From NCBI GenBank assembly GCA_041287865.1, contig JBGGMV010000066.1, forward strand, positions 62,001 through 126,000: a DNA stretch of 64,000 nucleotides, read 5' to 3'. A model generated the notes under the pieces. It was not told where the DNA came from and did not search any database. It worked only from the letters and a program-made list of their open reading frames with translations. The stretch comes from JAPWJZ01 sp041287865 (GTDB lineage Bacteria; Pseudomonadota; Alphaproteobacteria; Micavibrionales; UBA2020). Shown here piece after piece: positions 54,201-62,712 of this stretch. The position numbers were made by a program, and so were the translations under genes. Every line of letters begins with the position of its first letter. Position 1 is the stretch's first letter.

Positions 54201-54481
54201 TATTCTTTCTCCTTCACCGAAACGGCGACCTTTGCGGCGGGGCCTGTTCTTTCCATCAATTCCTCGATCACGCTTTTGATCATGGACATGGCTTCGTCGA
54301 GGCTTTCGGCGTCGCCCTTCATGGCGCGGTCGTCGTCGGGCAGGGTGACCTTCCAGAAAAGTTCGCCGGTGAATTGCGTGCTGTTGCCGTTCGCCAGGAA
54401 CAGGCTGATTTGTTCGTGTTTCTGTTCCAGCGTGCCGGGAGTGAGTATCTGCTCGACCTGCTTGAGCGCGGGGTTGCTCAT
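54200..54481 (-). CDS. Small acidic protein, paralogue B
   Basis: A 93-residue protein starting at ATG 54481 (MSNPALKQ; the frame is open upstream but an AGAGG site fits this ATG). It is a paralogue of the 51700-51984 product (LEQKHEQISLFLANGNSTQFTGELFWKVTLP, MKGDAESLDEAM). Its stop overlaps the start of the 676-residue protein by one base (TAATG), so translation is coupled. This supports a direct functional partnership, for example as a chaperone or scaffold. Confidence 0.74.
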   Translation of the reverse strand: MSNPALKQVEQILTPGTLEQKHEQISLFLANGNSTQFTGELFWKVTLPDDDRAMKGDAESLDEAMSMIKSVIEELMERTGPAAKVAVSVKEKE

Positions 54482-54623
54482 GGATGACCTCTTGTTGCCT
54501 TGCCGGAGTTTCAGTCTGGTAGCTTTACGATTCTTATTTTTGTTATGGAAATATACCGTAATTCCCATAACAAAGAAAGCGAAAACAGCCAGTAGCCGTG
54601 AAAAAGCACGCCCGTCTGAAATT

Positions 54624-54655
54624 AAAACGGCCCGGAGTGAAGGCCGGGCCGTTTT
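54624..54655 (-). terminator. Terminator between the 81-residue gene and paralogue B
   Basis: Perfect 12-base stem AAAACGGCCCGG/CCGGGCCGTTTT with an eight-base loop, flanked by T/A on both sides; it reads as a terminator on both strands. Confidence 0.85.
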
Positions 54656-54678
54656 CGTGTGTAAGCTGTTGAATTTAT

Positions 54679-54924
54679 TTAGCCGGGGGTGAAACGCTTG
54701 GCCACGGCGGGTACCATCTGCAGGGCCATCTGGCGGCCATTCACGGCGGCGTTGAAGGTCTCCACAAGGCGTTCCTTACCCATGATGGCGCCGATCACGG
54801 CGAAGCCTGCAAGGGCGACGGGGTTATGCATGAGAACGATCGCTGCGGCCGAAGCGGCCATTGCCGCGCCCTCGACGCGGTCGCGGGAAAAAACATCGTT
54901 AAAGACTTCCCTGAGTTTACCCAT
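54679..54924 (-). CDS. Small membrane protein of unknown function
   Basis: An 81-residue protein with one strongly hydrophobic helix pair (residues about 18-50, GAAMAASAAAIVLMHNPVALAGFAVIGAIMG) between charged ends, and ATG at 54924 with AGGGGGG upstream. It has its own promoter (54954-54982) and terminator. It is a candidate inner-membrane peptide. The family is not recognised. Confidence 0.68.
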   Translation of the reverse strand: MGKLREVFNDVFSRDRVEGAAMAASAAAIVLMHNPVALAGFAVIGAIMGKERLVETFNAAVNGRQMALQMVPAVAKRFTPG

Positions 54925-54953
54925 TAATTCCCCCCTAAACTTGAATATTAGTA

Positions 54954-54982
54954 AGTCTAACGGAGATTCGTGATTATGTCAA
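54954..54982 (-). promoter_or_regulatory. Sigma-70 promoter of the 81-residue gene
   Basis: On the minus strand, TTGACA (54977-54982) and TAGACT (54954-54959) are 17 bases apart, about 30 bases upstream of the ATG. The TTGACATAAT sequence is shared with the promoters at 26138 and 31667. Confidence 0.7.
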
Positions 54983-55036
54983 ATAAACATACAAAGATAT
55001 GATATTTAATGATTTTTTATTTGAACGGGAGGAAAA

Positions 55037-55111
55037 TGGTGCCGACGGAGAGGATTGAACTCCCGACCTTCGGTTTACAAAACCGCTGCACTACCGCTGT
55101 GCTACGTCGGC
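55037..55111 (-). tRNA. tRNA-Thr (anticodon TGT)
   Basis: A cloverleaf on the minus strand: acceptor GCCGAC/GTCGGC, D arm TAGCACAGCGGTAGTGC, anticodon loop TTTGTAA (anticodon TGT), T arm GAGTTCAATCC, encoded CCA. The first pair of the anticodon stem is a G-A mismatch, which is slightly unusual. Confidence 0.95.
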
Positions 55112-55412
55112 ATCTGGAAGTCTCAATAACCAGAATATACGTAATTACTTAAAAATACTTCTTTTTTATAGGCGGCGTTTAAAATTTTTCAAGGAAAATC
55201 CTGTAGGCTTAAAAGACTGGCTCAAGTGTCTGGAAAGCCCTGCCATATGGCAAGTTTGAAACTCTAGGCGTTTGGACAATATGTGTTAATATATTCAGGC
55301 TGATATATAAGGTCACGGCACGCGCGGGCAAGGGGTTTTCGCCAACGCAACGTCAGGGCCGCCGGTTCAGGGGGATCGGTCATCAGCTTCGGGTTACAGG
55401 GGGTCTTGACGC
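55112..55412 (+). promoter_or_regulatory. AT-rich leader region of the Dot coupling operon
   Basis: There is no gene in these 301 bases. The first 200 bases are AT-rich and include TTGGAC and several TATATT/TATATA stretches around 55270-55310, where the operon promoter probably lies. I cannot fix a consensus pair with confidence. The last 100 bases are GC-rich, ending in GGGGGTC before the GTG start. Confidence 0.35.
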
Positions 55413-56600
55413 GTGTCACAGCAGAAAAGTCCACATGAAGACTTCATCATCGCCTTCTGCGTGGTCTTTGTCGTGGGCGGCCTGTGCTGGTGCATCTGGT
55501 ATTTCTTCTCGGTAGAGATCACGAACGCCATCCGCTGGGTGCGCGTCGGCGAGATGTATGTCGTCGAAACCATCTTCGGCAAGGATTTCAGGGTGCTCGA
55601 CCCCGACACGCGGCAGACGCTGCGCATCGGCACCTGGCGCCCCGAGGTCAGCCGCTGGCGCCCCGAAACCATCAGCGTCGAAAACCTGCGCTACATGACC
55701 CTGCTGGGCGTGCTGCCGCTGAAACTGATTTTCCTGGGCCTGATGCTCTGCATGAGTATCGTCATTATCTTCAAGGGCCCCGGCACGATGTACCGCCGCC
55801 GCATGACGCTGGAAACGCTGATGCAGGAGCAGGCGAAATCTTTCCCCGCCATCTATCCCTTCGTCAAATTCGATCCGCGTAAATTACCCGCGCGCGCGCC
55901 CGGCCAGCCGGTGCCGGCGCAGCTGCCGCTCTTCTCCGAAGCGCTCTCGCCCGAGGAATGGATCGCCTATCACGAGATCAAGATCATCGGCGGGCAGGTC
56001 GACCGCAACAAGTGCTATCAGGCGCTGGGTGAACAGCTGGGCCGCCGCTGGCAGGGGCCGGAAAAACTTCCCATTCATATGCAGGCGCTTTATGCCGCCT
56101 TCGCCTTCAAGCATGTGCGCAAGCGTAAAGACTGCGAAGAGCTGATGAACGAGCTGGCCAAGGGCTGGACGCCCGACGGTGGCCTGAAAATCTCGGGCGC
56201 GATCAGGGCCAAGATCAAGGCCGCGATCAAGAACCCCAAGATCGGCGGCGCGCTGCGCAAATACGCCGACATGCACGCCTGGGAAACGACCGCCATGCTG
56301 CGCTGCCTGCAGCGGGCACGGGAGGAGGGCGGCGTCGTCGCGCCTGCCGAGTTTGTGTGGCTGCGCGGGCATGACCGCAACCTCTGGTATCCGCTCAACA
56401 ACCTTGGCCGGAAATCCTATTGCGCCGAAGGCTCGGGCGCGCTCGTCCACTACACCAACGAGCTCATCGCCGGCCAGAAAATACCCACGCCGCGCTTCGA
56501 GGAATGCATCAAGGGGCTGGAGACGTTCCTGAAAAGCGGCTCCGCGCGCGCCATACCGGAACTGGACAAGAAGGCCGGCGCGGCCAAGTACTGGAAATAG
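55413..56600 (+). CDS. dotM: DotM/IcmP-like coupling complex protein
   Basis: In type IVB secretion, DotM sits with the ATPase DotL in the inner membrane and helps recruit effectors. The 395-residue protein starts at GTG 55413. It has an N-terminal membrane helix (FIIAFCVVFVVGGLCWCIWYFF) and a second near residues 105-125 (PLKLIFLGLMLCMSIVIIF). The cytoplasmic domain (about 150-390) is helical, with LSPEEWIAYHEIKIIGGQVDR and FVWLRGHDRNLWYPLNNLGR, which match the DotM/TrbA family. It opens an operon with dotL, the arrangement expected for the coupling complex. Confidence 0.85.
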   Translation: MSQQKSPHEDFIIAFCVVFVVGGLCWCIWYFFSVEITNAIRWVRVGEMYVVETIFGKDFRVLDPDTRQTLRIGTWRPEVSRWRPETISVENLRYMTLLGVLPLKLIFLGLMLCMSIVIIFKGPGTMYRRRMTLETLMQEQAKSFPAIYPFVKFDPRKLPARAPGQPVPAQLPLFSEALSPEEWIAYHEIKIIGGQVDRNKCYQALGEQLGRRWQGPEKLPIHMQALYAAFAFKHVRKRKDCEELMNELAKGWTPDGGLKISGAIRAKIKAAIKNPKIGGALRKYADMHAWETTAMLRCLQRAREEGGVVAPAEFVWLRGHDRNLWYPLNNLGRKSYCAEGSGALVHYTNELIAGQKIPTPRFEECIKGLETFLKSGSARAIPELDKKAGAAKYWK

Positions 56601-56624
56601 AGAAACTTTAGAAGGATAGAGAAC

Positions 56625-57158
56625 ATGTTCGGCAGCAAGACCCAGCAAAACGCCACTCCTGATGTCGAGGCCCGCGTCGTCGGCAACGCGCTGGTCGCGC
56701 AGATTTATTCCGGCGATGTGCCCAAAACATGGCGCGCGGATCTCACGGGCCTGCTCTCGGCCATTCTCGAAGTGCGCGAAGGCCAGCCGGGCCGCTTCCG
56801 CCTGATCATGAAAAAAGACGGCGGCGCGGAAGAAGAAATCGCCATTTTCGCCGACAAGGAAAAAGCAACCGGCGCGCTGCGTACCCTGACGGGCGCGCTG
56901 CTGGCCGCCGAAACCGGCGGGCGCGGGCGTGGCACGACGGCGGCCGTTGTCGCCAGCGGTTCCAGCCGCGGCTTCCTCGCGAGCTTTGTGCGTTTTGCGC
57001 TCTGGGTGGCGGGGCTTTTCGTCCTGCTGGTCATCCTCAAGCTTCTGATCATCGGCCCGGTGGGCGGACCTGGCGTCGGCGCCGGCGGGGGCTTCTCGCC
57101 CACGACGACGGTCAAGCCGGGCGCACCGATACCGGCCGATCAATTATTCGGGAATTAA
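56625..57158 (+). CDS. Unknown protein encoded between dotM and dotL
   Basis: A 177-residue protein with an N-terminal soluble domain of beta-rich character (VEARVVGNALVAQIYSGDVPKTW, GRFRLIMKKDGGAEEEIAIF) and one membrane helix near residues 120-142 (FVRFALWVAGLFVLLVILKLLII). A Gly/Pro/Thr-rich tail follows. AGAAGGA precedes the ATG. I recognise no Dot/Icm subunit in it. Its place between dotM and dotL suggests a lineage-specific component of the coupling complex. Confidence 0.7.
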   Translation: MFGSKTQQNATPDVEARVVGNALVAQIYSGDVPKTWRADLTGLLSAILEVREGQPGRFRLIMKKDGGAEEEIAIFADKEKATGALRTLTGALLAAETGGRGRGTTAAVVASGSSRGFLASFVRFALWVAGLFVLLVILKLLIIGPVGGPGVGAGGGFSPTTTVKPGAPIPADQLFGN

Positions 57159-57213
57159 CGGACTGACGGATTTACGGGCACTGGCGGGTTTCTATTATTA
57201 AGGAGCGGTCGAA

Positions 57214-59790
57214 GTGACAATCAAATCGGAATATGAAGTCCAGGGTAAATCGCTCCTGCGCGACGCGCGGCCGTGGACAACCCGCATCATCGACGCCTCC
57301 AAGAAACCCTCCAACGCCGCCATCGTGATGGCCATGGCCGGCATTGGTATCTATATCGACCCCTATATCGCCATGGGCTCCGACGTTATCTTTATCCTGT
57401 CCTGCCTGTATTTCTGGTGGATCATGTCGAGGCCGGTGATACTGCCCTACAAACTGCCGAAATCGGCGCGCCGCAAGGACCCGAACTTCAAGCAGCCCGA
57501 CGGCAAGCTCGGCATGGCTGACGGCATTCTGTATCTCGGCAACGACCACGATTCCGGCGAGGAAGTCTGGTTCACCAACTCCGACGCCCGTACCCACTGC
57601 CTCTATCTCGGTACGACCGGTTCCGGTAAAACCTTCGGTCTTAAATCCTATGCCTGCAACGCGCTTTGCTGGGCGTCGGGCTTCGTCTACATCGACGGTA
57701 AAGCCGATACCTCGCTCTGGTCGACCATCTCGGCCATGTGCCGCCGCTTCGGCCGCGACGATGACCTGCTGATCATGAACTACATGACGGGTAACGTTTC
57801 GGGCCGCGTGCCGTCCAACACCATGAACCCCTTCTCCTCGGGTTCGGCTTCGTACCTTACCAACATGCTTGTGTCGCTGATGCCTGACTCCGAAGGCGAC
57901 AACGCGATGTGGAAAGACCGTGCCGTCGCTCTCGTCTCCGCCCTCATGCCCTGCATGGTGTGGAAGCGCGAAAACCAGAACATGCCGCTTTCAATCGGCG
58001 TCATCCGTCACTACCTGACCTTCAAGGCCGTCATTAAACTGTCGCGCGACGCGGTCATTCCGGACTCTTTACGCGCGGCCATCCGCGGCTACCTGAACGA
58101 ATTGCCCGGCTATGTCGACCATGTGTTCGATGACGAGGGCAACGAAAAACCCATGCCGCCCGACGCGGGCATGGTCGATACCTCCGTGCCGCGCCAGCAG
58201 CACGGTTACCTGTCCATGCAGTTCACGCGCTCCATGCAGTCGCTGGGCGACGACTACGGCTTCATCTTCGACACGCAGGCCGCCGACATCGACATGATGG
58301 ACGTGGTCCTGAACCGCCGCATCCTGATCACGCTGATCCCGGCGCTGGAAAAATCCGGCGACGAAACGGCCAACCTCGGTAAAATCATCTCCTCCACGCT
58401 GAAAGGGATGATGGGTGCCACGCTCGGTAACACGGTCGAGGGCGAATCGTCGACCGTGATCGACAACAAGCCCACCAACTCCTCCACGCCCTTCATCGCC
58501 ATCTTCGACGAGGTCGGTTACTATACCGCGGCAGGTATGGCGGTCATGGCCGCCCAGGCCCGTTCGCTCGGCTTCTCGCTCGTCTTCGCCGGCCAGGACT
58601 TACCCGCGCTTGAAAAGCGCGTGAAGGAAGAAGCAAGGTCCATCACAGCTAACTGTAACATCAAGCTGTTCGGCAAGCTCGAGGATCCGACCCAGACAAA
58701 AGAATTCTTCGAAAAGACCGTCGGCACGACGCTGGTGACCAAGGTGCAGGGCTTCGACCGCGGCGGCCAGCAGGGCACGGGCTCGGGCTACATGGAATCG
58801 AAAAGCGTCTCGACGCAGGAACAGGCCCGCGCGTCTTATGACGGCCTGAAAGGCTTCACCGAGGGCCGCGCGATCTGCGCCTTCGGCCGCGGCGTGCGCG
58901 AGATCCAGATCTACAACTCGCACATCGGCGACGCCAAGACGATGCGCGTCCACAAATTCCTGCCCATCCCGCCCCCGGCCGAAGAGGCGCTGGAATCTTT
59001 ACGCCTCGTCAACGTCGTGCTGCAGCGCCTGCGCAACCCGAAATGGGACCCGGACGCGGTGCAGATCGCGCCCAACGCCGATATTGACGCGCTGGCGCGC
59101 GGCTTTGCGGGCGGCAAAAAAGGCGGCTCCTCGCTGCTGGAATGCGGCATCAACGGCGTCGCCTCCGTGGCCGAAGCGCACAAGACCATCAAGCCCGAAG
59201 ACGCGAATGCGGGCGAGGCTTCGAGCGACCCGACCAAGCCGCACGTGCCGCTGCCCATCAACCCGCAAGCCGAAGCCGTCGCCGTGGCGACCGTGCAGCA
59301 GGCGACCGCCAACAAGGGCCCGCTCAGCTGGACCGAGGTTATCGGCCTGTCCGATGCCAGCGCGTCGCCCGTGGCGACGCAGGGCGCAGGCGGCGGTGCC
59401 GGCGTCGGCCGCGCCGATCCGCCGGTTACGGAAGCCGCGCCGGCCAAGCCCGTGTCGTGGGACGATGTTATTTCCGCCGGCGGCGCCCAGGCGCAGTCGG
59501 TGGCGCAGGCGGCGTCTTCAGCTGCCCTTGGCGCGCCGCTCAGCTGGATGGACGTTATCGGCGGCGCCGAAGCCACCGTCGGCGCGAATGCCGTGGCCGA
59601 GCAGGCAGAACAGCTGGCCGGCAAGGGCGGTGCCGTTGCGAAACAGGCGGCTGCCCCTGCGGCCGAAGCGCTGCCCCCTGCGGGCCTGCCGCCGGCCGAG
59701 AAACAGCCGGCGCAGCCCTTTAGCTGGGCCGACGTCATCGGCGGTGCCGACAGCACCGAGAAGAGCAGCAGTGGGGAGGCCGCAGAATGA
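57214..59790 (+). CDS. dotL: DotL/IcmO-like type IV coupling ATPase with repeated C-terminal motif
   Basis: DotL is the coupling ATPase that delivers substrates to the type IVB channel. The 858-residue protein starts at GTG 57214. It has N-terminal membrane helices (residues about 28-75), Walker A GTTGSGKT (133-140), Walker B IFDEV (430-434), the segment SLVFAGQDLPALEKR and the N-Q-x-type KLFGKLEDPTQTKEFF, as in IcmO. After about residue 600 the tail is Ala/Pro-rich and carries four copies of [LVF]-S-W-x-[DE]-V-I, at residues 704-710, 747-753, 776-782 and 836-842. In Legionella the DotL tail binds the adaptors IcmS, IcmW and LvgA. The next gene overlaps its stop. Confidence 0.92.
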   Translation: MTIKSEYEVQGKSLLRDARPWTTRIIDASKKPSNAAIVMAMAGIGIYIDPYIAMGSDVIFILSCLYFWWIMSRPVILPYKLPKSARRKDPNFKQPDGKLGMADGILYLGNDHDSGEEVWFTNSDARTHCLYLGTTGSGKTFGLKSYACNALCWASGFVYIDGKADTSLWSTISAMCRRFGRDDDLLIMNYMTGNVSGRVPSNTMNPFSSGSASYLTNMLVSLMPDSEGDNAMWKDRAVALVSALMPCMVWKRENQNMPLSIGVIRHYLTFKAVIKLSRDAVIPDSLRAAIRGYLNELPGYVDHVFDDEGNEKPMPPDAGMVDTSVPRQQHGYLSMQFTRSMQSLGDDYGFIFDTQAADIDMMDVVLNRRILITLIPALEKSGDETANLGKIISSTLKGMMGATLGNTVEGESSTVIDNKPTNSSTPFIAIFDEVGYYTAAGMAVMAAQARSLGFSLVFAGQDLPALEKRVKEEARSITANCNIKLFGKLEDPTQTKEFFEKTVGTTLVTKVQGFDRGGQQGTGSGYMESKSVSTQEQARASYDGLKGFTEGRAICAFGRGVREIQIYNSHIGDAKTMRVHKFLPIPPPAEEALESLRLVNVVLQRLRNPKWDPDAVQIAPNADIDALARGFAGGKKGGSSLLECGINGVASVAEAHKTIKPEDANAGEASSDPTKPHVPLPINPQAEAVAVATVQQATANKGPLSWTEVIGLSDASASPVATQGAGGGAGVGRADPPVTEAAPAKPVSWDDVISAGGAQAQSVAQAASSAALGAPLSWMDVIGGAEATVGANAVAEQAEQLAGKGGAVAKQAAAPAAEALPPAGLPPAEKQPAQPFSWADVIGGADSTEKSSSGEAAE

Positions 59791-60128
59791 TGGACTTTTT
59801 CAAGATCGCCAGCCGGATATTGCTTATCCCGCCCGCCATCACCTTTTTCTACGACCTGATCTACGAATTCTTCGTGAAGAACAATTTTGCCATCCACCCC
59901 TTGCGCACATGGTGGGTGAAGATGTCGCCGGACTCGCTTGACGCAGGCAGGGCTTTTTTCACCAAGATTTCATCCAGCGCCGTTTCCGACAAGCTGTTCA
60001 ACCTGCCGGCGCCCGTCGCGTTGCTGATCCCCGCGATCATTTTCTATGTGATCTACCGTGTCATCTTCCTCCTTCAAGGCGGCAAGAGCGGCGGCAAGGG
60101 CGGCATGGTCTACAAATCGCGCCACTAA
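59787..60128 (+). CDS. Small membrane protein coupled to dotL
   Basis: ATG at 59787 overlaps the dotL stop (ATGA). The 113-residue product has two hydrophobic segments: residues about 5-24 (FKIASRILLIPPAITFFYDL) and about 75-96 (PVALLIPAIIFYVIYRVIFLL). The C-terminus is Gly/Lys-rich (GGKSGGKGGMVYKSRH). It does not match a named Dot/Icm subunit that I know. Translational coupling to dotL makes it a likely coupling-complex component. Confidence 0.75.
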   Translation: MMDFFKIASRILLIPPAITFFYDLIYEFFVKNNFAIHPLRTWWVKMSPDSLDAGRAFFTKISSSAVSDKLFNLPAPVALLIPAIIFYVIYRVIFLLQGGKSGGKGGMVYKSRH

Positions 60129-60219
60129 GCGTCTGATTTCTCCCTAAAAACACAGGCTTTACTTGGCGGGCCCAAGAGCCTACAACTGTATTCCATAACA
60201 AACAGTGGAATCACGGTTC

Positions 60220-60942
60220 ATGCGCGGCATTTTCAACCGCAAGACATCTAAGGCGCAGCAGCTGGCCTTTATCGAGGAACACTATCCCTCCGACGCGCTG
60301 GTCAATTACGCGCGCGAAGGCGATGTGGCGGGCGTGAAGCGCGTGCTCAAGGCCGGCGTCGACCCGAATACGGTCGTCTGGCGCGATGTGAGCATCGACT
60401 GCATGGAAGATACGCCGCTGCATGCCGCCGCAGGGCAGGGCCATATCGCCGTCATGAAAGAACTGCTGAAGGCCGGCGCGGATATCAACAAGACGATCGA
60501 GGAAAACTGGACGCCCGTGCTGCAGGCCGCGATGGACGGGCAGGGCGATGCTATCCGTTTCCTCGCTGCGCAGGGGGCGAAGCTGGACGAGAAAGAAACA
60601 TTCTTCGGTCATACCGCGCTGCACAAGGCCGCGCGTCTGGGCCATGTGGATTCCGTGGCCGTGCTGATCGAAAAAGGCGCCGACCGCACGATCAAGGACC
60701 GTCACGGCAAACGCGCGCTGGACGAAATCTGCGCCCAGAAACACCTGCCCGAACCCGACATGACACGCTGCAAGGACGCTATCGCCAAGCTGTTCAGCGA
60801 TGCCGATGCCGCAGATCGAAAGAAGCTGGTTGATGCCGCCGCAGCTAAAAAAGCCTACGAAAAAGAACTCGCCAATGCCGCGACCCTTCAGAATCCGGTG
60901 AAGCCGCTTCGCCCCGTTGTCTTGAGAAAACCTAAGACTTAA
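60220..60942 (+). CDS. Ankyrin-repeat protein 2, adjacent to the Dot coupling operon
   Basis: ATG at 60220 (MRGIFNRKTSK); a GTG five codons earlier is possible. The 240-residue protein has four ankyrin repeats (residues about 25-165, for example DTPLHAAAGQGHIAVMKELLKAGADIN, HTALHKAARLGHVDSVAVLIEKG). A charged helical C-terminal tail ends in PLRPVVLRKPKT. It has no signal peptide or membrane helix. Its position immediately after dotL and its partner makes it the best candidate substrate of the secretion system in this window, which is inference. Confidence 0.82.
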   Translation: MRGIFNRKTSKAQQLAFIEEHYPSDALVNYAREGDVAGVKRVLKAGVDPNTVVWRDVSIDCMEDTPLHAAAGQGHIAVMKELLKAGADINKTIEENWTPVLQAAMDGQGDAIRFLAAQGAKLDEKETFFGHTALHKAARLGHVDSVAVLIEKGADRTIKDRHGKRALDEICAQKHLPEPDMTRCKDAIAKLFSDADAADRKKLVDAAAAKKAYEKELANAATLQNPVKPLRPVVLRKPKT

Positions 60943-61708
60943 CCGCCTGCAGCTGGTGCAGATGGCTTAATTCCACAACCATCCGGTCGATCAGGGCAAG
61001 GTCATGGGGCCGCGACAGGCGATGGTCGCCGTCGTCGATAAAGGTATAGCTGACGTTCGATGATGTCAGCATTTCCTTGATCTTCAGGGTTTTCTCCCAT
61101 GGCACATCGGGGTCTTTCTTGCCGTGGATCAGGCGCACGGGGCAGGAGATGGCGATAGGCTTCGACAGCAGCAGATGCCGTTTCGCATCCTGAAACAGCT
61201 GGAGCGTCAGCGGATAGGGATCGCCATACTGGCTTTCGCGGTAGAGAATGCCCTTCTTGGCCAGATGCCGCCGTTCTTCCTCGCCGAATTCCTTATTGTA
61301 GATATCCTCGGAAAAATCTGGCGCGGGGGCGATGCCGATCAGGCCCGCCAGCCGTTCTTTGCGTTGCAAGGCCAGCAGCAGCGCGATCCAGCCGCCCATC
61401 GACGATCCCACCAGAATTTGCGGGCCTTCGGTCAGCTGGTCTAAAACTTCCGTCGCATCGGCCAGCCAGGTGCTGATATTGCCCTGTTCGAACTTGCCGT
61501 TCGACGCGCCATGGCCGGTATAGTCGAAGCGGAGATAAGACTGGTGCCGTGCCGCGCACTGTTCTTCGAGGAAGGCGGCCTTCGTGCCCGTCATGTCGGA
61601 GCGGAACCCGCCCAGGAACATCACGCCCGGCAGGGTCTTCGACGATCCTGCCGTCTTGCGGTAGGCGATCACCGCGTCGCGGCGGGGGCTGAAGGTTTCG
61701 ACGTTCAT
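60932..61708 (-). CDS. Alpha/beta hydrolase, ABHD10-like thioesterase/esterase
   Basis: ATG at 61708 (MNVETFSPRRD; the frame is open upstream but not conserved) gives 258 residues. Motifs are PGVMFLGGFRSDMTGTKA (oxyanion hole), RFDYTGHGASNGKF, nucleophile elbow ILVGSSMGGWIALLLAL, KKDPDVPWEKTL (catalytic Asp) and DDGDHRLSRPHDL (catalytic His). This set resembles mammalian ABHD10 and bacterial acyl-protein thioesterase-like proteins. It converges with ankyrin gene 2, overlapping its 3' end by 11 bases. Confidence 0.85.
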   Translation of the reverse strand: MNVETFSPRRDAVIAYRKTAGSSKTLPGVMFLGGFRSDMTGTKAAFLEEQCAARHQSYLRFDYTGHGASNGKFEQGNISTWLADATEVLDQLTEGPQILVGSSMGGWIALLLALQRKERLAGLIGIAPAPDFSEDIYNKEFGEEERRHLAKKGILYRESQYGDPYPLTLQLFQDAKRHLLLSKPIAISCPVRLIHGKKDPDVPWEKTLKIKEMLTSSNVSYTFIDDGDHRLSRPHDLALIDRMVVELSHLHQLQAVKS

Positions 61709-61772
61709 GCGCACATTATACAAAAAAAGAGGCTGGCGTAAATACGCTAGGCCGCGCGTTTTACGCGCAATC

Positions 61773-61803
61773 AAAAAAAAGGCCGGCTTCAAAGAAGCCG
61801 GCC
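61773..61803 (-). terminator. Intrinsic terminator after phoH
   Basis: Perfect GGCCGGCTTC/GAAGCCGGCC stem with an AAA loop and eight T residues on the minus-strand product. Confidence 0.93.
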
Positions 61804-61864
61804 GCAAGTCTCAAGGTGAGGTGCCCTAGAAAGAGTCTGTGTGCAAAGAAGGAGTACCCAGTAA

Positions 61865-62611
61865 CTAAATGACTTCGAGCATCTTGGCCACCAGCGGGTG
61901 GCGCACGATGTCGGTCTGGTTCAGGTGCTCGACCGCGATGCCCTCGACGGTGGCAAGCTTTTTGGACATGTCGCGCAGGCCGGAAATGCCTTCCAGCAAG
62001 TCGGACTGGTCGGGGTCGCCGGTGATAACCATGGTCGAACCCCAGCCGAGGCGGGAGACGATCATTTTAATCTGCGCGAAGGTGCAGTTCTGCGCCTCGT
62101 CGATCACGACGAAGGCGTTGTTCAGCGTGCGGCCCCTCATGTAACCGATGGGCGCGATCTCGATCTCGCCGCTGTCGATGCAGGCCTTCAGGCGCTTGAT
62201 GCCCATCCTGTCCGTCAGCGCGTCGTAGAGCGGGCGCAGGTAGGGCGCCATTTTGTCCTGCAGATCCCCGGGCAGGAAGCCGATCTTCTCGCCGGCCTCT
62301 ACCGCGGGTCTGGAAAGGATAATGCGCTCGACCTTGCCCTTCATGAAGGCCTCGCAGGCAGCGGTCACCGCGAGATAGGTCTTGCCGGTACCAGCGGGGC
62401 CGATGGCAAGCACGAGATTATGTTTCTCGATTGCTTCCATCAGCCGCTTCTGGCCTTCGCTTCTTGGTCTGACATTCTTGACGTAGTTTTGCGGCTCTGT
62501 CTGGCCGTTCATCAGCGGATCCCATCCCCCGTTGCCGAAAATATGCCTTACCCGCTCGGTATCAGGCGCGCGGTTGGCTTTGTAAGCGGCAATCTTGGAC
62601 TTCTTCCCCAT
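61865..62611 (-). CDS. phoH: PhoH-family ATPase
   Basis: A 248-residue protein of the short PhoH type. It has Walker A AIGPAGTGKTYLAVTAAC, SRPAVEAGEKIGFLPGDLQDKM, and Walker B AFVVIDEAQNCTFAQIKM with the following SRLGWGSTMVITGDPDQSDL. PhoH proteins are NTPases linked to RNA metabolism and the phosphate response. In many bacteria phoH stands near ybeY and ybeZ-type genes, which are not present here. A long leader with an intrinsic terminator precedes it. Confidence 0.93.
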   Translation of the reverse strand: MGKKSKIAAYKANRAPDTERVRHIFGNGGWDPLMNGQTEPQNYVKNVRPRSEGQKRLMEAIEKHNLVLAIGPAGTGKTYLAVTAACEAFMKGKVERIILSRPAVEAGEKIGFLPGDLQDKMAPYLRPLYDALTDRMGIKRLKACIDSGEIEIAPIGYMRGRTLNNAFVVIDEAQNCTFAQIKMIVSRLGWGSTMVITGDPDQSDLLEGISGLRDMSKKLATVEGIAVEHLNQTDIVRHPLVAKMLEVI

Positions 62612-62690
62612 ATATTAAGTTCTCCCCTTCGGTTTGATGGTGCGCGGATGGTAGTAGTGGATGGAAATGCTGGGCGCATGCTCGGGGCAT

Positions 62691-62712
62691 AAAAAAACCT
62701 CCCAGGGGGAGG
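62691..62712 (-). terminator. Intrinsic terminator in the phoH leader
   Basis: CCTCCC/GGGAGG stem with a CCT loop followed by TTTTTTT on the minus strand, 80 bases upstream of the phoH start. It either ends an upstream small RNA or acts as an attenuator. Confidence 0.75.
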
